Part shown: one piece after another, positions 16,062 through 24,552 of the stretch
Numbering within the stretch: the stretch's first letter is position 1
How the letters are laid out: each line of letters begins with the position of its first letter
NCBI RefSeq assembly: GCF_019655055.1
Contig: NZ_BPFA01000009.1
Coordinates: 1 to 64,000 of the forward strand
Source of the DNA: Shewanella sp. MBTL60-112-B2
Lineage (GTDB): Bacteria > Pseudomonadota > Gammaproteobacteria > Enterobacterales > Shewanellaceae
Direction: 5' to 3'
DNA length: 64,000 nucleotides
Made by a program: the position numbers and the translations under genes
The notes under the pieces: model-generated
Databases searched by the model: none
Seen by the model: the letters and a program-made list of their open reading frames with translations, nothing else
Told to the model about the DNA's origin: nothing

Positions 16062-16931
16062 ATGAATGACACTTCCCAATACGATTTCTGGGTTAAGCTG
16101 GCCAGCCGTGCAGCGGTTGCGACAGCCTTAACCCTTATTATCATCAAACTTGCGGCATGGATGTATTCTGGCTCTGCCAGTATGTTGGCCTCTTTGACCG
16201 ACTCTTTTGCCGATGCATTAGCTTCAATCGTCAACTTTATTGCTATTCGTTATGCCATAGTGCCTGCCGATCAGGAGCATAGATATGGTCACGGTAAAGC
16301 CGAGCCTTTAGCCTCCTTGGCGCAATCGGCATTTATTCTCGGCTCGGCATTTTTGCTATTTTTCCACGGTGGTGAGCGCCTGATAAATCCGGTCGAGGTG
16401 AAACACGCCACTTTGGGTGTGGTTGTCTCGATTATCGCGATAGTGCTGACCTTTGCGCTAGTGATGCTACAAAAAAGAGCCTTAGCGGCGACATCGAGTA
16501 CTGTGGTTGAGGCCGACTCGCTGCATTACAAGTCAGATCTATTTTTGAATGCCGCGGTATTACTGGCGCTAATTTTGTCTCAATATGGCTGGTGGTGGGC
16601 CGATGGTCTATTTGCTGTGCTTATCGCGCTATTTATTGGTCAGCAAGCCATTGGTCTAGCCTACCGCTCGGTGCAGTCGCTACTCGATAGAGAGCTTGAT
16701 GATGAGACCCGAGAGAAAATAGCTGAAATTGCTAAGCGAGATCCTCAGGTGAGAGGGATCCACGATTTGCGTACTCGTGAGTCGGGTAAGACCATGTTTA
16801 TTCAGTTTCATCTAGAACTAGACGGCAACTTGAGCTTACATCAAGCTCATAAGATTGCCGTTGAGACCTCTGAGAGGGTACGGGGGGAGTTTGTCGACTC
16901 CGAGGTGATTATTCACCAAGATCCTGTGTAG
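16062..16931 (+). CDS. fieF: Cation-diffusion facilitator, FieF type
   Basis: This inner-membrane exporter of divalent metals (iron, zinc, cadmium) works by proton exchange. At 289 aa it has six predicted membrane segments. Metal-site residues are visible: SLTDSFADALAS in helix II (D, D), YGHGKAEPLASL, and VEADSLHYKSDLFLNA in helix V (D, H, D). A cytoplasmic C-terminal domain (QVRGIHDLRTRESG...IQFHLELD...IIHQDP) carries the extra histidine and acidic ligands. The ATG at 16062 begins MNDTSQYDFWVKLASRAAVATA. It is convergent with ntrC and shares the terminator at 16949-16977. Confidence 0.92.
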   Translation: MNDTSQYDFWVKLASRAAVATALTLIIIKLAAWMYSGSASMLASLTDSFADALASIVNFIAIRYAIVPADQEHRYGHGKAEPLASLAQSAFILGSAFLLFFHGGERLINPVEVKHATLGVVVSIIAIVLTFALVMLQKRALAATSSTVVEADSLHYKSDLFLNAAVLLALILSQYGWWWADGLFAVLIALFIGQQAIGLAYRSVQSLLDRELDDETREKIAEIAKRDPQVRGIHDLRTRESGKTMFIQFHLELDGNLSLHQAHKIAVETSERVRGEFVDSEVIIHQDPV

Positions 16932-16948
16932 TGGTGAGCTGAAAAATT

Positions 16949-16977
16949 AAAAAGGATATCCACTGGATATCCTTTTT
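16949..16977. terminator. Bidirectional terminator between fieF and ntrC
   Basis: AAAAAGGATATCC, an ACT loop and GGATATCCTTTTT form a 13-bp stem with A/T tails in both directions between convergent genes. Confidence 0.88.
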
Positions 16978-17002
16978 GTTTTAGCCGTTATTGCTGAAAC
17001 TG

Positions 17003-18412
17003 CTAATCTATTTCGAGTTCTTTTAGTTTGCGGGTCAAGGTATTGCGCCCCCAACCTAGTCGTTTAGCCGCTTCTTGCTTATGGCCATTAGTGTGTTTAA
17101 GAGCGGTTTCTAGCAAGATACGCTCGAAGGCGGGTTGCACTTCGGTCAGCAGGTCGCTATCACCATCACTGAGGCGTTGATCGATAAACTGCTTTAATGC
17201 GCCTTGCCAGTCATCGCAGTCACTGCTTTTAGCATGACTCAGTTTAGGCTCTTGCAGTAGCTCCGGTGGCAGGTCGAGTGGCAAAATCTCTTGGCCTGAG
17301 GCCATTACCGTTAACCAGCGACAGGTGTTTTCAAGCTGACGAACGTTACCTGGCCAAGGTAGCTGCGACAGTTTAGTGGCGGTTTCCTTGGTCAATACTT
17401 TAGGCTCAACGCCAATTTCTTTGGCGGCTATCACCAAGAAGTGACGTGCCAGTTGTGGAATGTCTTCTCGACGCTGAGATAGCGGCGGCAGATGCACACG
17501 AATGACGTTTAAGCGATGGAATAAGTCTTCACGAAAATCTCCTTGCTGGACTAGCAGTTCAAGATCTTGGTGGGTTGCGGCTATGATGCGCACATCAACC
17601 TGAACAGGAGAGTGACCGCCTACGCGATAGAACTGGCCATCGGCCAATACTCGTAATAATCGGGTCTGAACATCTAAAGGCATATCACCAATTTCATCTA
17701 GAAAGAGTGTGCCGCCATTGGACTGCTCGAAGCGGCCTTGGCGCACGCTACCGGCTCCAGTAAAAGCCCCCTTTTCATGACCGAAGAGTTCAGATTCAAT
17801 CAAGTCCTTAGGGATCGCAGCCATATTGATGGCGATAAAGGGTTTGCCTTTGCGTGGGCTGTGTTTGTGCAGCGCGCTGGCAACTAACTCTTTACCCGTA
17901 CCAGATTGGCCGTTAATTAACACGCTAATAGAAGAGCGAGAAAGACGTCCAATGGCCCTAAAGACTTCCTGCATAGCGGGAGCCTCGCCGATGATTTCTG
18001 GCGTGGCGACTATCGGCTCTTCAATGGTGATAGTCGATGACTGCTCTTTAGCGTGAGTCAGTGCTCGGTCGACCAAAGAGATCGCTTCATCGATATCGAA
18101 AGGCTTAGGCAAATATTCAAAGGCGCCCGCTTGATAGGCACTGACAGCGCTATCGAGATCGGAGTGGGCGGTCATGATGATTACCGGAATATGCGGGTAA
18201 TGATTTTGCAAGCGCTCTAGCAGCGTCAACCCATCGGTGCCAGGCATACGAATATCAGACACTATCACCTGAGGTTGTGCCATCTCTAAGGCTTGCCATA
18301 GCGACTCGGCTGCGGCAAAACTGGCGCAGCTAAATTTGGCGCTCTGCAGTGCTTTTTCTAGTACCCAACGTATCGAGCTATCGTCGTCGAGGATCCAAAC
18401 TTGTTCTGTCAT
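17003..18412 (-). CDS. ntrC: Nitrogen regulator NtrC (sigma-54 activator)
   Basis: NtrC activates nitrogen-starvation genes such as glnA together with sigma-54. The 469-aa protein has a receiver domain (DDDSSIR; phospho-acceptor D in [10 protein letters not shown], about D54), an AAA+ domain with Walker A GQSGTGKE, the sigma-54-contacting GAFTGA loop, Walker [12 protein letters not shown], and a C-terminal Fis-type helix-turn-helix ([24 protein letters not shown]). It lies 17 bp after ntrB on the same strand. Two overlapping NtrC palindromes before ntrB suggest autoregulation, and sites before glnA mark its main target in the window. Confidence 0.95.
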   Translation of the reverse strand: MTEQVWILDDDSSIRWVLEKALQSAKFSCASFAAAESLWQALEMAQPQVIVSDIRMPGTDGLTLLERLQNHYPHIPVIIMTAHSDLDSAVSAYQAGAFEYLPKPFDIDEAISLVDRALTHAKEQSSTITIEEPIVATPEIIGEAPAMQEVFRAIGRLSRSSISVLINGQSGTGKELVASALHKHSPRKGKPFIAINMAAIPKDLIESELFGHEKGAFTGAGSVRQGRFEQSNGGTLFLDEIGDMPLDVQTRLLRVLADGQFYRVGGHSPVQVDVRIIAATHQDLELLVQQGDFREDLFHRLNVIRVHLPPLSQRREDIPQLARHFLVIAAKEIGVEPKVLTKETATKLSQLPWPGNVRQLENTCRWLTVMASGQEILPLDLPPELLQEPKLSHAKSSDCDDWQGALKQFIDQRLSDGDSDLLTEVQPAFERILLETALKHTNGHKQEAAKRLGWGRNTLTRKLKELEID

Positions 18413-18429
18413 CGAGTGTATGCCTCTTG

Positions 18430-19470
18430 TTAGCTATTGATGGGTAAAATAATGGTAAATTCAGTGTGACCAAGGGTCGAGTCACAATCGATGCGACCAC
18501 CGTGTAAACGGGCAAAGTTATGGGCGATGGATAAGCCTAATCCAGAACCTTGTTCTCGACCTGTGACCATAGGGTAAAACAGGGTGTCCATAAGCTCAGG
18601 TTGAATACCTGGGCCATCGTCAATAACCGAGAGCATCAGTACCAATTTATGGCGCTTGGTTCCTATGGTGACCTGATGCTGAGTGCGGGTTTTAAGGCGA
18701 ATATGGCCACCGCTTGGCTCTAAGGCTTGTACTGCATTTTGTACGATATTAAGAATGGTCTGCTGTAGCTGATCCGGATCCATCTCAATATCTGGGATCG
18801 ACGGGTCGTAATCTTGGGTCAACTCAATATTGCTCGGCAGGGTCACATTCATTAACTTGACCACCTTTTGGATCACTTCGTGAATATTATACAAGCTATG
18901 CTGGGTCGGCTTCTGGGGGCCGAGTAAGCGGTCGACTAGGTTACGCAGTCTATCGGCTTGCTCAATAATAAGATCGGTAAACTCGTTGAGCTCAGGCTCT
19001 TTTAACTCACGTGCGAGCAACTGGGCAGCTCCGCGTAATCCACCTAATGGGTTTTTAATCTCGTGGGCCAGATTGCGCACTAAGTATTGTGCTGCTTGCT
19101 GTTGAGCATCTTGAGTTAACTGCTGGTGAATACGTCGCTGTTGATCGACTTGGCGCAGTTCAATCAGGGCGAGATTATTTTCTTGCTCAAGAGGTGTCAG
19201 GGTGACATCGACGGTATGTTGCTGACCATCTATGGTCACTAGCGGCACGGTATTGATACTCAAGCCTTGGCCGTCGCAAATTGCGAGTTTTAAGACTTGA
19301 GGGTCGACGCCGAGTAACTGGTAGTGCTCGGGTAAGGCCAGCTCTTTGAGTCGGTTGCTGCCGACGCCGAGCAGTTGCTCGGTAGCTGTATTGACGTAGA
19401 GTAACTCAAGCTCTTCATTGATAACGAGCACAGCCGTTACTAAATGATTGAGCAATAAACTTGTATCCAT
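18430..19470 (-). CDS. ntrB: Nitrogen sensor kinase NtrB
   Basis: This cytoplasmic histidine kinase/phosphatase (346 aa) controls NtrC under PII protein. It has an N-terminal PAS domain (residues about 5-115), the H-box NLAHEIKNPLGGLRGAAQLL, an N-box IVQNAVQAL, and G-boxes DDGPGIQ and GSGLGLSIAHNFARLHGG. There are no membrane segments, as expected. It heads the ntrBC operon, which here is separate from glnA; in enterics glnA-ntrBC is a single cluster. Two NtrC sites occur 50-80 bp before the start. Confidence 0.94.
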   Translation of the reverse strand: MDTSLLLNHLVTAVLVINEELELLYVNTATEQLLGVGSNRLKELALPEHYQLLGVDPQVLKLAICDGQGLSINTVPLVTIDGQQHTVDVTLTPLEQENNLALIELRQVDQQRRIHQQLTQDAQQQAAQYLVRNLAHEIKNPLGGLRGAAQLLARELKEPELNEFTDLIIEQADRLRNLVDRLLGPQKPTQHSLYNIHEVIQKVVKLMNVTLPSNIELTQDYDPSIPDIEMDPDQLQQTILNIVQNAVQALEPSGGHIRLKTRTQHQVTIGTKRHKLVLMLSVIDDGPGIQPELMDTLFYPMVTGREQGSGLGLSIAHNFARLHGGRIDCDSTLGHTEFTIILPINS

Positions 19471-19519
19471 CAGCTACTCCGAATTATGCACATGCACCAG
19501 TTTGGGCATTTCAGTTGAT

Positions 19520-19549
19520 TGCACCGCTATGGTGCACCAAAGTGGTGCA
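19520..19549. promoter_or_regulatory. Two overlapping NtrC binding sites upstream of ntrBC
   Basis: TGCACCGCTATGGTGCA (19520-19536) and TGCACCAAAGTGGTGCA (19533-19549) both fit the NtrC consensus TGCACCA-N3-TGGTGCA; the second is a perfect palindrome and the first differs at one half-site base. They share four bases (TGCA). Placed 50-80 bp before ntrB with no sigma-54 promoter that I can see, they most likely repress a sigma-70 promoter, as at enteric glnL. Confidence 0.85.
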
Positions 19550-19622
19550 GCCTGCAACCAGACTTCATCGGAATGTAGACTAAATCAATATAAGCCTAAG
19601 TTTTTCTATTCAAAGGTTTTTA

Positions 19623-20168
19623 CTAGTTAGTTCTAGGTTGTGGCCTTTTATACTTAGGTTGATTCAAATGTGTCCGATGAAGAAATACCTTTCTTGGAGG
19701 AGTTGTTGCAAGTTGTTTGCCGTTTTTGCTTAATACCTTAACGACAAAGCTATGCTCGCCGCGATCGATGTCGCTGAGCTTAAATAGGCCGCTTTTCTGG
19801 GCACTTCCTAACTGCTGGCCGTCCATAAATAGCACGAATTCGTGGGCCGGTGATAGCTGTGGATGACTCTTGGCGATAAGGGTTATCTCGCCTTCGTTAT
19901 TGCGAATAGTTTCTTCTTCACTGGGTGAGGCGATATTGAGTTTGTAACTCGCTTTATCGGTATCATCTGCAGTGTTTAAATCAGGTAGGACGACAGGATC
20001 GGGTAATTTGATATTGTTCTGGGTGTTTTCATTTAACTCGACTACCTCGGCATTTTTTACCGGCTTGTCAGAGAAATGTACTTTGCCATTTTCATCGACC
20101 CATTTATAAACAGTTGCATGGGCCAGAGTTGTGGCCAATAACAGTAGTAAAACTAAGCCTGCACGCAT
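19623..20168 (-). CDS. Secreted DUF4124-domain protein
   Basis: The 181-aa protein starts with a Sec signal peptide (LVLLLLLATTLAHA). A DUF4124 domain follows directly (TVYKWVDENGKVHFSDKPVKNAEVVEL), a short beta-rich module common in gamma-proteobacterial envelope proteins. The C-terminal half (EGEITLIAKSHPQL...FVLFMDGQQLGS...FVVKVLSKNGKQL) looks like a small Ig-like beta domain. The exact role is unknown. It is upstream of ntrBC on the same strand, as in several other gamma-proteobacteria, but the NtrC sites between them suggest separate promoters. Confidence 0.75.
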   Translation of the reverse strand: MRAGLVLLLLLATTLAHATVYKWVDENGKVHFSDKPVKNAEVVELNENTQNNIKLPDPVVLPDLNTADDTDKASYKLNIASPSEEETIRNNEGEITLIAKSHPQLSPAHEFVLFMDGQQLGSAQKSGLFKLSDIDRGEHSFVVKVLSKNGKQLATTPPRKVFLHRTHLNQPKYKRPQPRTN

Positions 20169-20359
20169 CGTGACGTCCTTTGTTACGGGGTTGTAATCTA
20201 TTGAAGAGTAGCTGTTTTTTTCTAGAAAAGCATCGACTTTATTATTGATGAAATAAGACTAAAGTACGCGAGGTCAAAATTTGCTATCTTTAGTCTTAGG
20301 TTTAATTTAACCAAATTTTTCGAAATATTAGAGTTTAAAAAGTCATTAAAAGGGGAAGC

Positions 20360-20941
20360 ATGAGATCATTTAAGGGGAGAGAGGGCTTTACTCTAATCGA
20401 ACTCGTGGTAGTGATTATTGTGCTGGGGATTTTGGCGGTGATTGCGTTGCCTAAATTTATTGATTTTAGAACCGATGCCGACATCTCAGTATTAAAAGGT
20501 ATGCAGGGCAGTTTAAAGTCGGCCCGGGATCTTGTGGCGGCGCAAATTGCACTCAGACCAGAAAATCTCAATAATGCTCAGAGCCGCTTTACCTTGGAAG
20601 ATGGCCAGAATATTCGGGTGAGAGCTCACTATCCCGATGGTCGTTGGAACAATACTTTTAATCACTTAGTCGATTTTGACTCTGTGACTTATGTGACATC
20701 AAATCAATGTACTGAGTCTAACTCTGACACTGCTTGGTGTGCACGTAACCGTGGTCTAGGCTGGTTTGTTCAACGGGGTTATACCGCTGCGATCGTTGGT
20801 CGTGGCTTTGTTATTTTCCCACGCGGCAATAATCTTAACACTGACCGCTGCTATCTATACTACTTTACCCCAAATGATAGCAATGTGACCGAGATGGGAG
20901 TGCTTCCTAGCGTCGAGTTAGACCTCACAGGCTGCGGTTAA
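20360..20941 (+). CDS. Type IV prepilin-like protein, MshA/GspG-like
   Basis: The N-terminus is a class III signal: a short leader MRSFKGREG is cut by prepilin peptidase before FTLIELVVVIIVLGILAVIALPKF, leaving a methylated Phe and the E5 residue. The remaining 165 residues form a globular head with paired cysteines (NQCTESNSDTAWCAR and DRCYLYYF...LTGCG). The length (193 aa) and the IDFRTDADISVLKGMQGSLKSA segment resemble MSHA-type minor pilins. There are no pilus assembly genes nearby, so it is an orphan that would need machinery encoded elsewhere. AAAAGGGGAAGC gives a strong ribosome site. Confidence 0.82.
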   Translation: MRSFKGREGFTLIELVVVIIVLGILAVIALPKFIDFRTDADISVLKGMQGSLKSARDLVAAQIALRPENLNNAQSRFTLEDGQNIRVRAHYPDGRWNNTFNHLVDFDSVTYVTSNQCTESNSDTAWCARNRGLGWFVQRGYTAAIVGRGFVIFPRGNNLNTDRCYLYYFTPNDSNVTEMGVLPSVELDLTGCG

Positions 20942-21022
20942 GTCGTTAACCATAGAAGCTATAAATAGTGATAAAAGCTAGTAAAAACTGATTAAATAAA
21001 GAGTTAAAAGAGAGGGAAGTTA

Positions 21023-21682
21023 ATGCTGAAATACCTTTTTGCAAGCAGCCTAGCTGTACTAACAGCTTGTAGCACGGGGGCGGTTCAAAAATCTGAACCT
21101 GCTAAAGTTGCGGCAACTAAAGCTGAGACCGCTAAATCTGAGACTCATACTGCTATAACGCCGAGTTTTGATTGCGCAAAGGCGCAAGGGCAGGTTGAAA
21201 CACTGATTTGTCATGACGCCGAGTTAGCCCAGCTAGATAGAGAGATGGCTCAGGTTTATCAACAAGCCATAGTCAATATACCGGCTTCAGAGCAGCCTAA
21301 GGCGACCCAAAGAGGTTGGATTAAGGGGCGTAATGATTGTTGGAAGTCGCAGGATGTACGTCAATGTACCCTAGCTAATTACCAAAGTCGTCTTATTGAG
21401 TTGAAAATTAAAGGAGGCTTATTAGAAGTACCTCCTGCAGTGGTCTTTGACTGCGGCAAGCATCCTCAAATAACCGCTGTTTTTTATACTCAAGTTAATC
21501 CTGTTACCGCGGTATTTACCTTTTCGAGTGAGAAAGCGGGCGTGCAGCAATTGCTGGCAACTAATGTTCGCAGTGGCAGCGGTGCTAAATATCAGGGGCG
21601 TAACTTTGAGTTTTGGGAGCATCAAGGCGAGGCGAGTGTGCAGTTCTTTGATGACAGCTATCGGTGCCAGTTGAGCAAGTGA
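21023..21682 (+). CDS. Lipoprotein, LprI (DUF1311) plus MliC-like lysozyme inhibitor domains
   Basis: The N-terminus is a lipoprotein signal (SLAVLTACST; lipid-modified Cys17). After a low-complexity Ala/Lys/Glu linker comes an LprI-type domain: FDCAKAQGQVETLICHDAELAQLDREMAQVYQQA...RGWIKGRNDCWKS, with four spaced cysteines. The C-terminal part (VFDCGKHPQITAVFYTQVNP...SGSGAKYQGRNFEFWEHQGEASVQ) matches the MliC lysozyme-inhibitor fold with its serine-rich loop and final cysteine. Both domain families have members reported to block c-type lysozyme, so the 219-aa protein may be a double inhibitor. Cellular site: outer or inner membrane facing the periplasm. Confidence 0.78.
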   Translation: MLKYLFASSLAVLTACSTGAVQKSEPAKVAATKAETAKSETHTAITPSFDCAKAQGQVETLICHDAELAQLDREMAQVYQQAIVNIPASEQPKATQRGWIKGRNDCWKSQDVRQCTLANYQSRLIELKIKGGLLEVPPAVVFDCGKHPQITAVFYTQVNPVTAVFTFSSEKAGVQQLLATNVRSGSGAKYQGRNFEFWEHQGEASVQFFDDSYRCQLSK

Positions 21683-21699
21683 TGCCAATATTGATAGGT

Positions 21700-21728
21700 A
21701 AAAAAGCAGCCAACAGGCTGCTTTTTTT
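21700..21728. terminator. Bidirectional terminator
   Basis: AAAAAAGCAGCC, an AACA loop and GGCTGCTTTTTTT form a stem with A and T tails between the convergent lipoprotein (+) and GST (-) genes. Confidence 0.88.
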
Positions 21729-21774
21729 ATATTAATAGCAATCTAATTCTGCAAAAAGCGCGATATTCGATTGA

Positions 21775-22398
21775 CTAACCTTTGTCGTGCTCTTGCTCTA
21801 TTTCGCCAGCTTTAAAGCTGTTTGGGTGCAGGCTCAATTGCTTAGCGTAATTCGCAATATGCGGGTACTTATCTACTTCTCCGCTGGCAACGAGTAGCTC
21901 AACAATAAATGACATCATAATATCGGCGCCAGTAAGTTTGTCAGCGACTAGATAGCGCTTCCCCTCAAGAGACTGATTGACATAACTAAGGACTTTTTCA
22001 GTTTCTGCTGCGGCGTAATCTTCTAAGAAGTTGGTTAGGCAGCCATCTTTAGCGACAAACATTCTTAGTAGTAAAGGTAATATCGCCGAACTTTCGGCAA
22101 AGTGGATCCATTGCAGATATTCTACATACTCTGGAGTGACTTTGGTTGGGGCTAAAATGCCCGCGGCGTGGGTATCGATGAGGTATTCAGTAATGGCACC
22201 CGATTCTGCAATGATTTGTTGTTCATATTCAATCACTGGTGACTTACCTAGCGGGTGGATAGCTTTAAGTTCTGCTGGCGCTAAAAAGGTTTGGCTATCA
22301 CGCTGATAGGCTTTAATTTGATAGTCTAATTCTAACTCTTCAAGTAGCCAGATAATGCGTTTTGAGCGTGATTTATTGAGGTGATGCAGAGTGATCAT
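21775..22398 (-). CDS. Glutathione S-transferase family protein
   Basis: This 207-aa protein has an N-terminal thioredoxin-like GST domain (SKRIIWLLEELELDYQIKAYQRD, with HPLGKSPVIEY and the glutathione-contacting ESGAITEYL) and a helical C-terminal domain. It would conjugate glutathione to electrophiles in the cytoplasm. It is last of four same-strand genes (NemR-like regulator, yqhD, DJ-1-like, GST) that together look like a reactive-aldehyde and electrophile defence block. The gap to the preceding gene is 79 bp, so co-transcription is likely but not certain. Confidence 0.88.
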   Translation of the reverse strand: MITLHHLNKSRSKRIIWLLEELELDYQIKAYQRDSQTFLAPAELKAIHPLGKSPVIEYEQQIIAESGAITEYLIDTHAAGILAPTKVTPEYVEYLQWIHFAESSAILPLLLRMFVAKDGCLTNFLEDYAAAETEKVLSYVNQSLEGKRYLVADKLTGADIMMSFIVELLVASGEVDKYPHIANYAKQLSLHPNSFKAGEIEQEHDKG

Positions 22399-22477
22399 TG
22401 GCGGTCCTTTAACATTTAGCTGAATAAAACTGACGAGCTCATGTTGAGCGCGTCAGAAACTATGTCTGATAGCCTAG

Positions 22478-23155
22478 CTACTTGAGCTGTTTGATGATTT
22501 CGTCTGCCACGACTTCTGACGATGCAGGATTTTGGCCTGTGATAAGGTTGCCATCAACGGCAAGGAAACTGCCCCAATCATCACCTTTACGGTATAGCCC
22601 GCCATTTTGTTGCAGCATATCTTCAACTAAAAATGGCACGATATCGGTTAGCTGTACCGCTGCTTCTTCACTATTGGTAAAGCCGGTAACTTGCTTGCCA
22701 GCGACTAAAGGCTTGCCGTCTGCCGCTTTGACATGCTTAAGTACCCCCGGTGCATGACACACAAGACCAACAGGCTTGTTAGCTTGGTAAAAGCTTTCTA
22801 TTAATGCGATAGAGTGATCATCGTTAGTGAGATCCCATAATGGCCCATGGCCACCGGGATAGAAAACCGCGTCGTAATCAGCTTGGTTTATCTCAGCTAA
22901 CACTTTAGTGGTTGCCAGTTGCTGCTTGGCCTGTTCATCTTGATTGAATCTATCGGTCGCTGCCGTTTGAAAGTCCGGCTGCTCGCTACTAGGGTCTATT
23001 GGTGGTTGTCCGCCAGCAGGTGAAGCTAAGGTGACAGTACAGCCACTGTCTTTAAAGCGATAAAAAGGACTGGCAAATTCTTCGAGCCAGAAGCCTGTTT
23101 TTAAGCCTGTGTCGCCAAGTTTGTCATGTGAGGTCAGTACCATCAATATCTTCAT
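22478..23155 (-). CDS. DJ-1/PfpI-family protein, Hsp31-like
   Basis: This 225-aa class I glutamine-amidotransferase-like protein has the nucleophile-elbow cysteine in VGLVCHAPGVLKHV followed by histidine. The acidic partner sits in the TLASPAGGQPPIDP region and FYPGGHGPLWDL is the conserved GGHG loop. Members of this branch act as glutathione-independent glyoxalases (methylglyoxal to lactate) or holding chaperones. The location between yqhD and a GST gene favours methylglyoxal or other aldehyde detoxification. Ribosome site AAGGACGACAAA precedes the ATG at 23155. Confidence 0.85.
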   Translation of the reverse strand: MKILMVLTSHDKLGDTGLKTGFWLEEFASPFYRFKDSGCTVTLASPAGGQPPIDPSSEQPDFQTAATDRFNQDEQAKQQLATTKVLAEINQADYDAVFYPGGHGPLWDLTNDDHSIALIESFYQANKPVGLVCHAPGVLKHVKAADGKPLVAGKQVTGFTNSEEAAVQLTDIVPFLVEDMLQQNGGLYRKGDDWGSFLAVDGNLITGQNPASSEVVADEIIKQLK

Positions 23156-23250
23156 TTTGTCGTCCTTTTTATCTGTTGGTTTGCCAATAGCGGCATCCTT
23201 ATTACGTGATGCCTGCCAGTTAGCTGAGGTCTCTGTTTAATGATTAAGAG

Positions 23251-24408
23251 TTATAAGTTGCGTTCTAAAATCTTGCGGCTCATAGCCAGATCAACATCTT
23301 GTTTTTCACCTAAAGCCGTCATCCCGTGGGCTTCAAGCTTGCTAATGATCTCATCGATACTGCTACTGTCTAAATCGTAGTCTGAAAGGCGAGTATTAAT
23401 GCCCATAGCTTCAAAAAACTCTCGAGTCTTGCTGATCGCTGCATCAATGATTTCATCATTGCTGCCTTGATTTATTCCCCAAACGCGATCGGCATATTGC
23501 AGTAACTTCTCTTGCTTAGCTTCTCGGCGAACATCGAGCATACCCGGTAAAATCATCGCGATAGTACGGGCATGGTCAACACCGTAAAGCGCGGTAATTT
23601 CATGGCCAATCATGTGTGTGGCCCAGTCGTGTGGTACCCCTTTACCTATTACGCCGCTCAGAGCCATGGTTGCCACCCACATAAGGTTAGCGCGCACGTC
23701 GAAATCTTTTGGCTCGCTTAATGCTTTTGGTCCTAATTCGATTAGGGTTTGAAGCAAGCCTTCGGCGAATCTGTCTTGAACTGGTGCATTAACAGGGTAG
23801 TTAAGGTATTGCTCAGTGATGTGAATAAAAGCATCGACAACGCCGTTAGCGACTTGGCGTTCTGGTAATGTGAAGGTTTTGCTTGGGTCTAATACTGAAA
23901 ATTTTGGGAAGACGTGATTGCTCATAAATGAGAGTTTAGCCTGCAACGCTTTACGGGTAACAACGCTGGCGCTATTCATCTCAGAACCCGTGGCAGGCAA
24001 GGTCAGTACTGTACCGAATGGCATCGCTTGAGTGACCTTAGCGCCCCAGCTTAAGAGAATGTCCCATGGCTCGCCTTCAAATAGTGCCGCGGCAGCTACA
24101 AACTTAGTGCCATCGATAACTGAGCCACCACCAACGGCCAATAAGAAGTCGATATTTTGCTGTTTTACCACTTCGACCGCTTGCATCAATGTTTCGTAGG
24201 TTGGATTCGCCTCGATGCCACCAAATTCAACAACGTCACGCTGTTTAAGTGCGGCTTTAACTTCGTCGAGTGTGCCAGTGCTTCTAGCGCTTTGGCCGCC
24301 AAATAGCACTAAGACTTTTGCATCTTGTGGGACTAAGTTATCTAGCTCGGCAATTTTGCCCTCACCAAAGCTAATGTGAGTAGGGTTGTAGTAATCGAAG
24401 CTGTACAT
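23251..24408 (-). CDS. yqhD: NADPH-dependent aldehyde reductase YqhD (iron-type alcohol dehydrogenase)
   Basis: YqhD reduces short aldehydes such as acrolein, methylglyoxal and malondialdehyde to alcohols. The protein follows E. coli YqhD very closely: LAVGGGSVIDGTKF (cofactor site), LTLPATGSEMNSASV, RQVANGVVDAFIHITEQY and GVPHDWATHMIGHEITALYGVDHA, which carry the aspartate and histidines that bind the metal. The start at 24408 (MYSFDYYNP) follows AGGAAAG with good spacing; an upstream in-frame start would add seven residues not found in relatives. A NemR-type operator lies 54 bp upstream. In E. coli yqhD is controlled by YqhC, so NemR-type control here is an inferred difference. Confidence 0.93.
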   Translation of the reverse strand: MYSFDYYNPTHISFGEGKIAELDNLVPQDAKVLVLFGGQSARSTGTLDEVKAALKQRDVVEFGGIEANPTYETLMQAVEVVKQQNIDFLLAVGGGSVIDGTKFVAAAALFEGEPWDILLSWGAKVTQAMPFGTVLTLPATGSEMNSASVVTRKALQAKLSFMSNHVFPKFSVLDPSKTFTLPERQVANGVVDAFIHITEQYLNYPVNAPVQDRFAEGLLQTLIELGPKALSEPKDFDVRANLMWVATMALSGVIGKGVPHDWATHMIGHEITALYGVDHARTIAMILPGMLDVRREAKQEKLLQYADRVWGINQGSNDEIIDAAISKTREFFEAMGINTRLSDYDLDSSSIDEIISKLEAHGMTALGEKQDVDLAMSRKILERNL

Positions 24409-24461
24409 AATCTTTCCTTTGTCGACCAATTGGGTCGAGTAATGCTAAGGCATAAGTTTAA

Positions 24462-24476
24462 TAGACCAGTCGTCTA
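24462..24476. promoter_or_regulatory. NemR-type operator upstream of yqhD
   Basis: TAGACCAGTCGTCTA is an inverted repeat (TAGAC/GTCTA) and differs at one base from the copy in front of the regulator gene (25200-25214). It is 54 bp before the yqhD start codon, in the promoter zone. Confidence 0.75.
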
Positions 24477-24494
24477 GTAAACTGTTAAAAAATA

Positions 24495-24535
24495 CCCACC
24501 ATAAGCATACATAAGCATACATAAGCATAGGTGGG
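24495..24535. repeat. Triple ATAAGCATAC direct repeat inside a CCCACC/GGTGGG hairpin
   Basis: Three copies of a 10-bp unit (24501-24530, the last ending AG) lie between CCCACC and GGTGGG, which can pair. It sits just after the stop codon of the NemR-like gene and before the yqhD promoter. It could act as a weak terminator separating the two; there is no T-run. Confidence 0.6.
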
Positions 24536-24552
24536 GGAGATAAACTTGCAGG

